A stretch of 64,000 nt of DNA from Bin127 sp965221625 (GTDB lineage Bacteria; Chloroflexota; Dehalococcoidia; Lucifugimonadales; Lucifugimonadaceae), in the NCBI GenBank assembly GCA_965221625.1, contig OZ244903.1, positions 1,922,001-1,986,000 of the forward strand, given 5' to 3'. The position numbers and the translations under genes are program-made. How positions within the stretch are numbered: position 1 is the first letter of the stretch; every line of letters starts with the position of its first letter. The notes below the pieces were generated by a model. That model ran no database searches. It was not told where the DNA came from and saw only the letters and a program-made list of their open reading frames with translations. Of this stretch, positions 8,263 to 16,742 are shown piece by piece.

Positions 8263-8967
8263 TTGGCGTCATTGCTTGAGTTCATGCGCGAGAAGCATCG
8301 CACCACACCGGTGTGGTTGAAAGTCCTCATCCCGATTCTTGGTCTTGGCTCCCTAGGCGTCGTCGCCTTGGGCGGGGCCGTTCTCGCATTCATCATCACG
8401 GCGTGGCTTGGGCAACCTATACCCGTTCTCGGCTTCGATCAAACCGTTGAACAACCAATCCCGTTCCCGCACACGATCCATGCCGGAAGCGGCACATACA
8501 CGAACTCAACCGGGGGACAGGTGCAGGGTCTCGGTGCTGATTGCACGTTCTGTCACCGAACCGTGACGTCCCAGGCGAACGCTGGCGTACCAGCAGTACA
8601 GTTTTGCGCGTATTGCCACCAGGTGATCGGCGGCGAAGACAGCGAACCGTTGACCCAGATCCGTACAGCGGCGGGGATCATCGGGGACAATCCGCACCCT
8701 ATTGATTGGAAGAGGGTTCACCGGATGCCGGATCACGTCCGATTTGTGCATGAACCGCACATCCGATATCTGATGGCAAATCCGGACAAGATCGCCAACA
8801 CAACGAGCGGCGTGAACATAGGCGCGTCCGCAGTCTGCTCGACGTGCCACGGCGACGTTGCATCAATGGATCAGGTTGCCCAGGTAGAACCCTTGAAGAT
8901 GGGACAATGTGTCAATTGCCACCGCGACAACGAGGCTCCAACCGATTGCGCCTCCTGCCACCATTAA
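8263..8967 (+). CDS. actA: alternative complex III pentahaem cytochrome c subunit ActA
   Basis: A 234-residue protein with one N-terminal membrane anchor (about residues 18-48) and five CxxCH haem sites: CTFCH, CAYCH, CSTCH, CVNCH and CASCH. This is the pattern of ActA, the periplasmic pentahaem subunit of the menaquinol-oxidising alternative complex III, which carries electrons from the Fe-S subunit to the monohaem ActE or another acceptor. The start is a TTG with a GGTGAG-type ribosome site just before it; an ATG at 8284 would shorten the anchor region only slightly. Next on the strand come the actB genes. Confidence 0.93.
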   Translation: MASLLEFMREKHRTTPVWLKVLIPILGLGSLGVVALGGAVLAFIITAWLGQPIPVLGFDQTVEQPIPFPHTIHAGSGTYTNSTGGQVQGLGADCTFCHRTVTSQANAGVPAVQFCAYCHQVIGGEDSEPLTQIRTAAGIIGDNPHPIDWKRVHRMPDHVRFVHEPHIRYLMANPDKIANTTSGVNIGASAVCSTCHGDVASMDQVAQVEPLKMGQCVNCHRDNEAPTDCASCHH

Positions 8968-9002
8968 TCTGCACTGACTGACCGGACAAGCACAATTAAC
9001 TA

Positions 9003-11345
9003 ATGAAACTGAACCGCAGAGAGTTCCTCGCCTTAAGTGCGAAGGCCGGTGCCGGCACGATGATTTTCGCGGCCTGCGGATTGCCCGAACGCGAGTTGGT
9101 AATCCAGAGCCCGGTCGACATGCCGGAAGACCTGGTGCGCGGCGAGGACGCTTGGTACGCAACCGCATGGCCGGACATGCCGGGCGGCGACGGACTCATC
9201 GTCCGCGTGATGGAAGGGCGCGCCAAAAAGATCGCTGGCAACCCGGACCATCCGATTAATCGCGGTGCCCAGGTCGCCCGACACGACGCGGCGATTCAAC
9301 TTACGTATCACCCGGATCGCATCAGCGAACCTCTGCATCGACAAAGCAAAGGTGGCCTTTACGACCCTGTGTCGTGGGGTCGCGCTGAACAACTTCTGCT
9401 CAACGCTGTCGAAGCCGGCCAAGACAATCTCGCCGTCGTTACCAACCCGATGGGTGGGCATCTCGAATGGGTGGCACGTAACTTCGCTGCCCTTAGAGGC
9501 GGACGTCACATCACCTTCGATCCGGTTGAGCAAGGCAGCACGCATGGTGCCGTCAAATTTGTCTACGGTCAAGAGCAACTGCCCGATATCGACATCGCGA
9601 ACGCGAAGACAATCCTGAGCATAGGTGCCGATTGGCTGAGCACCTGGCAATCTACCGCAGGTTCGATGGTGCGCTACAGCGAGTTCCGTGGCGGCGACGA
9701 ACGCGGATACCTCATCCATGCTGAACCGCGGATGTCGTTGACCGCAGCGAACGCCGATCTGTGGTTGCCGGTATTACCTGGTTACGAAGGACACTTGGCG
9801 ATGGCAATTGCGCATGTGATTGTCGACGAACGCCTGGCGTCATCAACCGAGATTAGTCGCTTCTTCAACCAGATACCAACCGCATCCTTGGTCGGTTTCA
9901 GACCTGAGGACGTCGAAGAGCGTGTCGGCGTGTCGGCAGATCGCATCAAGAAGGCTGCACGACACTTTGCCGAATATCGCCCGAGCTTGGCTTTCGCTGG
10001 TGGCAGTGCAGGCGCGCACACCAACGGACAGTTCAACGTTGCGGCGACCCACGCCCTCAATACACTCGTCGGTGCAGTGGGAAGCGAAGGCGGCATCCGA
10101 TACAACCCGGCAACGCCGCTCGAAGGTGTGACTGGTGGCGGTCCCGGAGCATCATTTACCGACTGGGAAGTCGAACTGGCGCAATGGAGAGGCGGAAACG
10201 TTGAAACCGTGATACTGCGCGGTGCCGACATCGTGCATGGCATGCCAAATTCTGTCGATGTCGTGGGCGCACTCAACGAAGTTCCGACCGTCATCGGCTT
10301 CGGCAGCGTCATGAACGACACGCTGGCAAATTGCGATCTGATTCTCCCAGAGAAGTCCTTCCTTGAAGTTTGGGGAACTTCCATTCCCGACATGGCACCG
10401 GGCTACGAAGTGGTCACGATTCAGCAACCGGTTATCCCGGATACACCCGGTTTTGATGGTTCAGTAGTGACGGATGCTCGCGGCTTTGGCGACACCTTAC
10501 TCGCCCTGTCAGACGGCGGCCTTGGTTTCGATGACATGGAAGAGCTCGTTGACGCCGCGATTGAGCAACTGCATGGCTTGGATCGCGGATCGGTATCAGC
10601 ACCCAACTCAAGATTGTTCCGCCAAGGCGTGCTTCAACGAGGCGGGTGGTGGGACACGGCGAAGACCGCCGATACACCATCGGACTTCACACCGCCGAAC
10701 GTCTTCGATCTTGGCAGCGAGGTGCATTACTCGGACACTTATGACCTCGGCGAAGGCGAAGATTTCCATCTCGTCCCGTTCCTATCGAACAGCATCTACG
10801 ACGGACGACTGTCGTCTACGCCTTTCGCGATTCAAAACCCAGACCCGATGAGCAGTGCCGCGTGGGCCACTTGGGCGGAGATTAATGACAAGGACGCTGA
10901 CCATCTCGGCATCCGCGAAGGCGACATCCTGTTCATCAAGTCTGCGTATGGCGAGATTGAGGCTCTCGCGTATCCCACTCCGGGCGGACGCCCCGGCGTC
11001 ATCGGCGTCCCCATCGGTTTGGGCCATGAGAACGCGAGCCGGTACGACGAAGGTTTAGGTGCGAACGTAATGAAGATACTCGCCCCTGAAGTCGATGCGG
11101 CGAGCGGTTCGCTGGCTTGGGCAGCGACCCGCGTGCGCGTGGCTCGCTCCGGAAGGAAGCGCGAACTCGCCAAGTTCGAAGGCGAAGTTACGGCGTTCCC
11201 AGTCGAACCTGGAGTACCGGTGTTAATAGTCGCGCCCGGTGAGACGGCACACGACGCGGAAATTGCGAACCACCACGAGTACCAGAAGACGTTCCTGTTG
11301 CCCAACTCGGATAGCAATGCGAGCGAAAGCGGGGATGGCCACTAA
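9003..11345 (+). CDS. actB: alternative complex III ActB1, molybdopterin-oxidoreductase-like subunit
   Basis: A 780-residue protein beginning MKLNRREFLALSAKAGAG, a twin-arginine-like signal, followed by AACG, which could be a lipobox. The body resembles molybdopterin oxidoreductases, ending with the C-terminal dinucleotide-binding-like domain (NDKDADHLGIREGDILFIKS). It lacks the N-terminal CxxC cluster site of true Mo enzymes. In characterised ActB proteins this domain carries no molybdenum cofactor. In Chloroflexus and Rhodothermus the B1 and B2 domains are one chain of about 1000 residues; here they are two genes 46 bases apart. Role: structural, periplasmic partner of the Fe-S subunit. Confidence 0.9.
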   Translation: MKLNRREFLALSAKAGAGTMIFAACGLPERELVIQSPVDMPEDLVRGEDAWYATAWPDMPGGDGLIVRVMEGRAKKIAGNPDHPINRGAQVARHDAAIQLTYHPDRISEPLHRQSKGGLYDPVSWGRAEQLLLNAVEAGQDNLAVVTNPMGGHLEWVARNFAALRGGRHITFDPVEQGSTHGAVKFVYGQEQLPDIDIANAKTILSIGADWLSTWQSTAGSMVRYSEFRGGDERGYLIHAEPRMSLTAANADLWLPVLPGYEGHLAMAIAHVIVDERLASSTEISRFFNQIPTASLVGFRPEDVEERVGVSADRIKKAARHFAEYRPSLAFAGGSAGAHTNGQFNVAATHALNTLVGAVGSEGGIRYNPATPLEGVTGGGPGASFTDWEVELAQWRGGNVETVILRGADIVHGMPNSVDVVGALNEVPTVIGFGSVMNDTLANCDLILPEKSFLEVWGTSIPDMAPGYEVVTIQQPVIPDTPGFDGSVVTDARGFGDTLLALSDGGLGFDDMEELVDAAIEQLHGLDRGSVSAPNSRLFRQGVLQRGGWWDTAKTADTPSDFTPPNVFDLGSEVHYSDTYDLGEGEDFHLVPFLSNSIYDGRLSSTPFAIQNPDPMSSAAWATWAEINDKDADHLGIREGDILFIKSAYGEIEALAYPTPGGRPGVIGVPIGLGHENASRYDEGLGANVMKILAPEVDAASGSLAWAATRVRVARSGRKRELAKFEGEVTAFPVEPGVPVLIVAPGETAHDAEIANHHEYQKTFLLPNSDSNASESGDGH

Positions 11346-11391
11346 GGGCTGAAATTCGGTTTGCCGATATCGGTTATCGTGGATTGATCAA

Positions 11392-12129
11392 ATGACACTA
11401 CAGCGCGAAAAACGAGATTACAGCTGGGGCATGGTTGTCGATGTCGACAAGTGCACAGGATGCCAAGCGTGCGTCCTTGCCTGCCAAGCCGAAAACAACG
11501 TACCTCTGAACCTTCAAGACCGTTTCGAACGCGCCCGCGCAATGTCGTGGATACGCGTCGAGCGCTACTGGGAAGGCGAGTTCCCCGACATCAAGGCACG
11601 ATTCATCCCGATCATGTGCCAACACTGCGAGAACGCACCTTGCGAACCGGTGTGCCCAGTCTTCGCAACGTATCACAACAATGAAGGACTTAACGTCCAG
11701 GTCTACAATCGTTGCGTCGGTACCCGTTACTGCGCTAACGGCTGCCCGTACATCGTCCGTTTCTTCAATTACTGGGAACCGGTTTGGCCGGAAGCGTTCC
11801 GCAACCATCTCAATCCTGACGTCACGGTACGAAGCCGCGGAATCATGGAGAAGTGTTCCTTCTGCATTCAACGCATCCGAAGAGGTGTACGCGAAGCAGA
11901 ACGCGACGGGCGCGAGGTAGCTGACGGCGACATACAAACTGCTTGCACGCAGGCTTGTGGAGCAGACGCTTTGGTATTCGGCAACTTCAACGACGAAAAC
12001 AGTCGCGTCGCCAAATTGAAGAAGGACGACCGACACTACACGCTGTTGCCGCATCTCGAAACCGATCCGAACGTAGTCTATCTCGCAAAAATCGACCCGG
12101 ACAGATCCTCAGGTTCTTCGCATGGCTAG
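11392..12129 (+). CDS. alternative complex III ActB2, multi-cluster Fe-S subunit
   Basis: A 245-residue ferredoxin-like protein of the NrfC/DmsB/ActB2 type. Cysteine clusters occur at CTGCQACVLAC, CQHCENAPCEPVCP, CVGTRYCANGCP and CSFCIQRI...CTQACGADALVFG, enough for four Fe-S clusters. It would take electrons from menaquinol via the NrfD-like membrane subunits and pass them to ActA. No signal peptide is visible, so it probably reaches the periplasm by riding with ActB1, which carries a Tat-like signal. It is a separate gene from ActB1, which is unusual. It overlaps the next gene by 8 bases, which suggests translational coupling. Confidence 0.92.
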   Translation: MTLQREKRDYSWGMVVDVDKCTGCQACVLACQAENNVPLNLQDRFERARAMSWIRVERYWEGEFPDIKARFIPIMCQHCENAPCEPVCPVFATYHNNEGLNVQVYNRCVGTRYCANGCPYIVRFFNYWEPVWPEAFRNHLNPDVTVRSRGIMEKCSFCIQRIRRGVREAERDGREVADGDIQTACTQACGADALVFGNFNDENSRVAKLKKDDRHYTLLPHLETDPNVVYLAKIDPDRSSGSSHG

Positions 12130-13534
12130 CCTAACCATGACATCCCACGCCCACGAAGAGTCGCACCACGAACTCCCGACGCGTGTCGATCCTGACGTAA
12201 CTGCCGCGGAGTTGGTTGCGTCAACAGACGCGAGCCCTTCCCGGTTCCGCGGGATTATGTGGATTCTCGGTCTGTTGACCGTCGCTGGCGCGTTCGCGCT
12301 AGCGGCAAAGCTTGCGGTGGATTTGGGACATCAGGAAAAGTGGGGATATACCGCGGCGATCGTCGCCTTCCTTTTCAGCACATTCGGCGGTGCTCCGTTG
12401 GTAGCCATCGCGCCGATGATCGCCAAAGCGAATTGGGTGCGCCCGGTTCAACGATTTGCAGCAATCTGTTCGCTTGTGTCGATTACGTGCACAATCTTGA
12501 TGATCCCGCTGATCCTAAACCTCCCATTCCTCGTAGTTGACGGAGCGCGGCGTAGGACCATCTGGTTCGAAGGGCCAGACATATCGCCTCACCTTTGGTC
12601 GATGGTGGCGATGGTTACGCTCATCATCTCGGCGTTGGGTTTGATCTATGCCACGGCACTACCCGACTTTGCGGCGATGAGGGACAATTCGTCCGGATGG
12701 AAACAACGTCTCGGTGGGTGGTTGGCCCACGGATGGATTGGCACGACAGTCCAATGGCGCACGATGCGAATGCGCATGGGGATGATGGGTACGCTCTACT
12801 TCTTTACCTTCGTGTTCGTTCACTTCATCATCAGTACCGACTTTGCGATGAGCTTGGTGCCGGGTTGGCGAGACGCCATCTTCCCGATGTACCACGCGAT
12901 ATCGTCAATCCAAGCGGGTTTGGCGGTTACGGTCATTGGACTTTGGGCCGCACGCCGATATCTTGGTTTGGAAAAGTACCTGCATCTCGACGCATTCTGG
13001 TCGATTGGTAGGTTGATGTTCGCATTCACCTTGCTCTGGGGATACTTCTTCATTTCGGCATTCATCGTTTTTTGGTACGGTCGCAGCGGATCCGACAAGA
13101 TGTGGATCGACTTCCTAGTGAGGGGCCCTTACATTTGGGCTTTCTTGCTTGCAGTCCTCTTCATCTGGTTCACTCCATGGTGGTGGCTAATCTGGAACCG
13201 CGTCCGTCGCAGCTTCAACGGAACTGCCATAGGTGCCGCACTGATACTGATCGGCGTATTGCTTGACCGTGTCCGCCTCTACGTTGCCGCGTGGTCGGTG
13301 CCCGAAGACCGCATTCACGAAAGATTCTTGACCGAATATCCTTCGACGATTTGGCCGGACGTATACGACATTTTCATCATGGTCGGAGCGGTCGCCGGCA
13401 CGCTGATGTTGGTTCTTTTGGCGACGCGCATCATCCCGGTGTTGAGCGTATGGGACGTGCAACAGTTCAATCTGCTATACCGCCCGGTCGACTACATGAA
13501 GACAAAGGTTTCGGTAATCGGCAAGCCAGACTAG
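12122..13534 (+). CDS. actF: NrfD-like membrane subunit of alternative complex III, ActF-like
   Basis: A 470-residue protein with about ten membrane helices and a polar, histidine-rich N-terminal tail (HAHEESHHELP). The fold is NrfD/PsrC-like. The stretch VHFIISTDFAMSLVPGWRDAIFPMYHAISS matches the ActF branch rather than ActC, and the characteristic ActC motifs are in the next gene. ActF is the second membrane subunit of the complex and is not thought to hold the quinol site. In Chloroflexus actF comes after actE; here it lies before actC. ActF versus a second ActC is judged from these motifs only. Confidence 0.78.
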   Translation: MASLTMTSHAHEESHHELPTRVDPDVTAAELVASTDASPSRFRGIMWILGLLTVAGAFALAAKLAVDLGHQEKWGYTAAIVAFLFSTFGGAPLVAIAPMIAKANWVRPVQRFAAICSLVSITCTILMIPLILNLPFLVVDGARRRTIWFEGPDISPHLWSMVAMVTLIISALGLIYATALPDFAAMRDNSSGWKQRLGGWLAHGWIGTTVQWRTMRMRMGMMGTLYFFTFVFVHFIISTDFAMSLVPGWRDAIFPMYHAISSIQAGLAVTVIGLWAARRYLGLEKYLHLDAFWSIGRLMFAFTLLWGYFFISAFIVFWYGRSGSDKMWIDFLVRGPYIWAFLLAVLFIWFTPWWWLIWNRVRRSFNGTAIGAALILIGVLLDRVRLYVAAWSVPEDRIHERFLTEYPSTIWPDVYDIFIMVGAVAGTLMLVLLATRIIPVLSVWDVQQFNLLYRPVDYMKTKVSVIGKPD

Positions 13535-13563
13535 GTACGAAAAGGTAGTCCCTCCCAGCCGCG

Positions 13564-14943
13564 ATGCAACAACGCAGAACAATCGACCAGATCCACACTA
13601 ACCGTGTCTTGCTCAACGGTCAGTTGGACACGCCTTCGTGGTGGATGCCGACCGTTGTGGTCCTCGGCATCATCGTCGTTATCGGCTACTTCCTAATTGG
13701 CATCATGGTCAACAAAGGATTGGGAGTCACCGGACTGTCACGCCCGGTTTACTGGGGTCTTTTCATCACCACGTTTGTGTTCTGGGTAGGCATCAGCCAC
13801 GCGGGAATCATGATTTCGGCGATCCTGCGACTCTCTCAAGCTGAATGGCGTCGACCTGTTACTCGAGCCGCGGAGTTGTTGACGGTTTTCTCCCTGCTCA
13901 CCGCCTTGCTTTTCCCGCTGATGCACGCTGGTCGACCTTGGCGCATCATCTACTACATCTTGCCCTACGATTTCGCCCGAGGCATCATGCCGAACGTGCG
14001 GTCCCCGCTCATCTGGGACCCGGTCGCAATCAGCACCTATCTCACCGGTTCGACGCTATTCCTCTACATCGCGTTGCTGCCAGACCTCGGGAACCTCAGA
14101 GATCGAACTACCGGATGGCAACGCGCCTTCTACACGATCTTGGCTCTCGGTTGGCGAGGCAATCCTCGACAGTGGAAACTGCAAACCGTTGGCGGCATCC
14201 TGCTTTCGGCTTTAATGCTGCCAATCTTCGTTTCCGTGCACTCGATCGTTTCTTGGGACTTTGCGGTTACACCAGCGGTTGAAGGTTGGCACTCTACGAT
14301 CTTCGCGCCTTACTTCGTTATCGGTGCAGTGCACTCTGGCGTGTCCGCGGTAGTTACGATGATGGCTTTGATGCGCTGGCTGTGGAAGTGGGAAGACTTC
14401 ATCCGACCAGAGCACTTCGATGCGTTGGCGAGACTACTAATCGTCGTAGCCACCGGATGGCTCGCGTTCACATTCCTCGAGCTAGTCTTCGCCGTCTACG
14501 GCTTGGACGCTCCCGAGCTGGTACTGCGCGACATGCAGATATTCCAGTGGCCTTGGAACCTGCTGTTCATCACATTCGTCTTCACGGGGTACATCATCCC
14601 GGTAGGCATGTGGTTACAGAAGAGTGTCCGAAACAACATCGCATTGATGTTCTGGTCTTCGCTCTTCGTCAACATCGGAATGTGGCTTGAAAGGTTCTTG
14701 ATCATCGTCCCCGGTTTGGCCCGTCGCACCCCCTTCGTATACACCTGGGAGTCGTATCGCCCGAGCGGTCTGGAGTGGTTCATTCTGTTCTGGTCGCTGG
14801 CTTGGGTGACGTTCCTGATGTTGCTGTTCTCCCGCTTCTTCCCACTAGTTCCGCTCTTTGAGCAAAAGGAAAGCCAGACGTTTGGCGACTCGATAAAGAT
14901 AGGTCGGGCAACCGTGCCGGCAATTGTCCGTGAGGCTGATTGA
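13564..14943 (+). CDS. actC: alternative complex III quinol-oxidising membrane subunit ActC
   Basis: A 459-residue NrfD-family protein with about ten membrane helices. Motifs of ActC are clear: GISHAGIMISAILRL, AAELLTVFSLLTALLFPLMHAGRPW, the LPYDFARGIMPNVRSPLIWDP loop and YIALLPDLGNLRDR. The conserved histidine and following helices are where the menaquinol site lies in known ActC structures. It would transfer quinol electrons to the ActB2 Fe-S chain and may contribute to proton translocation. It is 29 bases after actF and 25 before actD. Confidence 0.92.
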   Translation: MQQRRTIDQIHTNRVLLNGQLDTPSWWMPTVVVLGIIVVIGYFLIGIMVNKGLGVTGLSRPVYWGLFITTFVFWVGISHAGIMISAILRLSQAEWRRPVTRAAELLTVFSLLTALLFPLMHAGRPWRIIYYILPYDFARGIMPNVRSPLIWDPVAISTYLTGSTLFLYIALLPDLGNLRDRTTGWQRAFYTILALGWRGNPRQWKLQTVGGILLSALMLPIFVSVHSIVSWDFAVTPAVEGWHSTIFAPYFVIGAVHSGVSAVVTMMALMRWLWKWEDFIRPEHFDALARLLIVVATGWLAFTFLELVFAVYGLDAPELVLRDMQIFQWPWNLLFITFVFTGYIIPVGMWLQKSVRNNIALMFWSSLFVNIGMWLERFLIIVPGLARRTPFVYTWESYRPSGLEWFILFWSLAWVTFLMLLFSRFFPLVPLFEQKESQTFGDSIKIGRATVPAIVREAD

Positions 14944-14968
14944 GCCAAAGGATTAGGAATCGATCGAA

Positions 14969-15472
14969 ATGAGCAAGAGCTTACTTGGTCTTTACAACGA
15001 CCCGAACCAAGCCGCCGACGCAATGGACGCGTTGAAGTCCGCTGGTTTCCCGCTCGGGACCTTTGACGTCCTGACCGGAACGCCATACCCAGAAGGCGCG
15101 TTCGGCGAGCACGTTCCGCAGCACCGTCTATTCAGGTTTCCTGCCTTCGGGGCGATCATCGGATTCACCCTTGCCCTATTTCTCACCGCTGCCACGCAGA
15201 TTGCATACCCGCTGGTTACCGGTGGTAAACCCATCCTCTCCGTCTTCGCGATGCTTGTCATCCTCTACGAGATGTCAATGCTCTCAGCTGTGATATCCAC
15301 CGTGGTCGGAATCGTCATCGAATCGAGGTTGCCCAACATCAACCCGGGAGTTTACGACTCGCGCATCACCGAGGGATTGATCGGAGTCGTGATCCAGACC
15401 GATGATGACCGGGTAAATGTTGCCGAACAAGCACTGAACGGCGCGGGTGCAATGGAGATTAAGCAGGCTTGA
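14969..15472 (+). CDS. actD: alternative complex III subunit ActD (DUF3341)
   Basis: A 167-residue protein with the DUF3341 layout: a short cytoplasmic ferredoxin-fold-like N-terminus (LLGLYNDPNQAADAMDALKSAGF, then DVLTGTPYPEGAFGE), two membrane helices (about residues 56-78 and 86-110), and a C-terminal tail (GVVIQTDDDRVNVAEQALNGAGAMEI). ActD is a structural membrane subunit of alternative complex III. Its stop codon overlaps the actE start as TGATG. Confidence 0.92.
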   Translation: MSKSLLGLYNDPNQAADAMDALKSAGFPLGTFDVLTGTPYPEGAFGEHVPQHRLFRFPAFGAIIGFTLALFLTAATQIAYPLVTGGKPILSVFAMLVILYEMSMLSAVISTVVGIVIESRLPNINPGVYDSRITEGLIGVVIQTDDDRVNVAEQALNGAGAMEIKQA

Positions 15473-16053
15473 TGCCGACGTCCCGCATGGTCTTCGGATT
15501 GACACGCATGAAATCGCTGTTGAAAATGCTTGCGGTCGTGACCGCATTGACAGCATCGACCGCGTGCGCAGTACAGGAGTCGAACACCTATCCGATAGAG
15601 ATCTTCTCTGAGATGCACTACTCCCAAGCTGTGCGCGCTCAGGAATCGCCGCGCTTGGACCCAGTAGCAGGTGCGGTCAGTTTCCAAGAGGTCGGCACAG
15701 ACGTCGTGTTGGAGGTGCCTGAGTTTGTCGAGCGTCCGTACAACGCAACGCGGGCTAAAGAACTCTACCGAGTCAACTGTGCAACTTGCCACGGCATGTC
15801 GGGATCGGGCGATGGTCCGGCGTCCCAGTACCTGACTGCAACCGATAGCTATTGGGCGACCACGAACGATGCGCCATACGCGGCACCGGCAGATCTGATC
15901 GAAAAACGCGCAACGTACGACCGCGATGCGATGATTAACCTGATAACTAACGGCATCGTCGTGATGCCGAGGTTCGGCAACCTTCTGCCAGAGGCCGACA
16001 TCAGAGAAATCGCAACATACATCTACGACGATACTGGTGGCATCGGCCATTAA
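15472..16053 (+). CDS. actE: alternative complex III monohaem cytochrome c subunit ActE
   Basis: About 193 residues with one haem site, NCATCHGMSGSGDGPA, and a distal methionine in VVMPRFGNLLP near the C-terminus. The hydrophobic N-terminus ends at ASTACAVQ, a lipobox, so it is probably a lipoprotein facing the periplasm. The stretch SEMHYSQAVRAQESPRLDPVAGAVSF is characteristic of ActE. It receives electrons from ActA and passes them to a terminal oxidase or soluble carrier. The ATG at 15472 overlaps the actD stop; an ATG at 15508 (MKSLLKML) is an equally good signal-peptide start. Confidence 0.9.
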   Translation: MPTSRMVFGLTRMKSLLKMLAVVTALTASTACAVQESNTYPIEIFSEMHYSQAVRAQESPRLDPVAGAVSFQEVGTDVVLEVPEFVERPYNATRAKELYRVNCATCHGMSGSGDGPASQYLTATDSYWATTNDAPYAAPADLIEKRATYDRDAMINLITNGIVVMPRFGNLLPEADIREIATYIYDDTGGIGH

Positions 16054-16103
16054 GAGAGTCCTGCTCTTCGATCACATCGGGCGTGTTGCATCCAGTGTCG
16101 TGA

Positions 16104-16742
16104 ATGCCCGACAGGATGTTTGAACCCGAGCACAGGAACGGCAACTCATCGCCAACCGTTGCATCGAACGAGATCATTTCTTTGACTCGCGTCGTGTTCC
16201 TAACCGCAACCGTGTTCGTATTGTCATACGTAGTACTGGGTTGTGTGAACGAAGACGACCTGACCGCAGATCAACGGATGTATCAACTCTCAACGCAGTT
16301 GATGTGCCCGGTCTGCGAGGGTCAAACACTGGACCAATCGCAAGCGCAACTCTCTCTGGACATGCAAGCTGTAATCCGAGAGAAGGTAGAAGCCGGCGAT
16401 AGCAACACCGAAATCCGCCGATACTTCGTCGACCGTTACGGCGAAGTTGTGCTCGCTTCGCCGGACGCCGAAGGATTCAATCTGATTGCGTGGCTCTTGC
16501 CAGTCGCCATATTCACTGGCGGATTACTGGTGGTCTGGCACGCCTTCCGCACATTACGCCGCCAATACAGCGGAGTTAGTCCGGGCGGTTCGGTGGCCGA
16601 AACGCAAGGACAAGCACCTCAAACCTCCAAAGACGACGCACTCGCCATGTATCTCGAGCGCGCGAGCCGAGAGATGGAGGGAGCGTTGAGAAATGAAGCT
16701 GATCAAGGGATGAAGCGTCGCTACGACGAGGGCAGCGAGTGA
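16104..16742 (+). CDS. ccmH: cytochrome c biogenesis protein CcmH/CycL family
   Basis: A 212-residue protein. After an N-terminal membrane segment ending in a possible lipobox (VVLGCVN) comes the CcmH domain with the redox motif LMCPVCEGQTLDQSQAQ, where CPVC stands for the usual CxxC (often RCxxC). A second membrane helix (about residues 130-150) and a polar tail follow. CcmH helps keep apocytochrome cysteines reduced and delivers them to the CcmF haem lyase. It is the first of a cytochrome c maturation run directly after actE, and its stop overlaps the ccmF start (GTGATG). Confidence 0.9.
   Translation: MPDRMFEPEHRNGNSSPTVASNEIISLTRVVFLTATVFVLSYVVLGCVNEDDLTADQRMYQLSTQLMCPVCEGQTLDQSQAQLSLDMQAVIREKVEAGDSNTEIRRYFVDRYGEVVLASPDAEGFNLIAWLLPVAIFTGGLLVVWHAFRTLRRQYSGVSPGGSVAETQGQAPQTSKDDALAMYLERASREMEGALRNEADQGMKRRYDEGSE

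Noticed and set aside
9003..11345. A molybdenum enzyme such as formate or nitrate reductase
   Set aside because: It lies between actA and the Act Fe-S gene, lacks the N-terminal 4Fe-4S site of such enzymes, and is followed by actC, actD and actE; ActB is the better fit.
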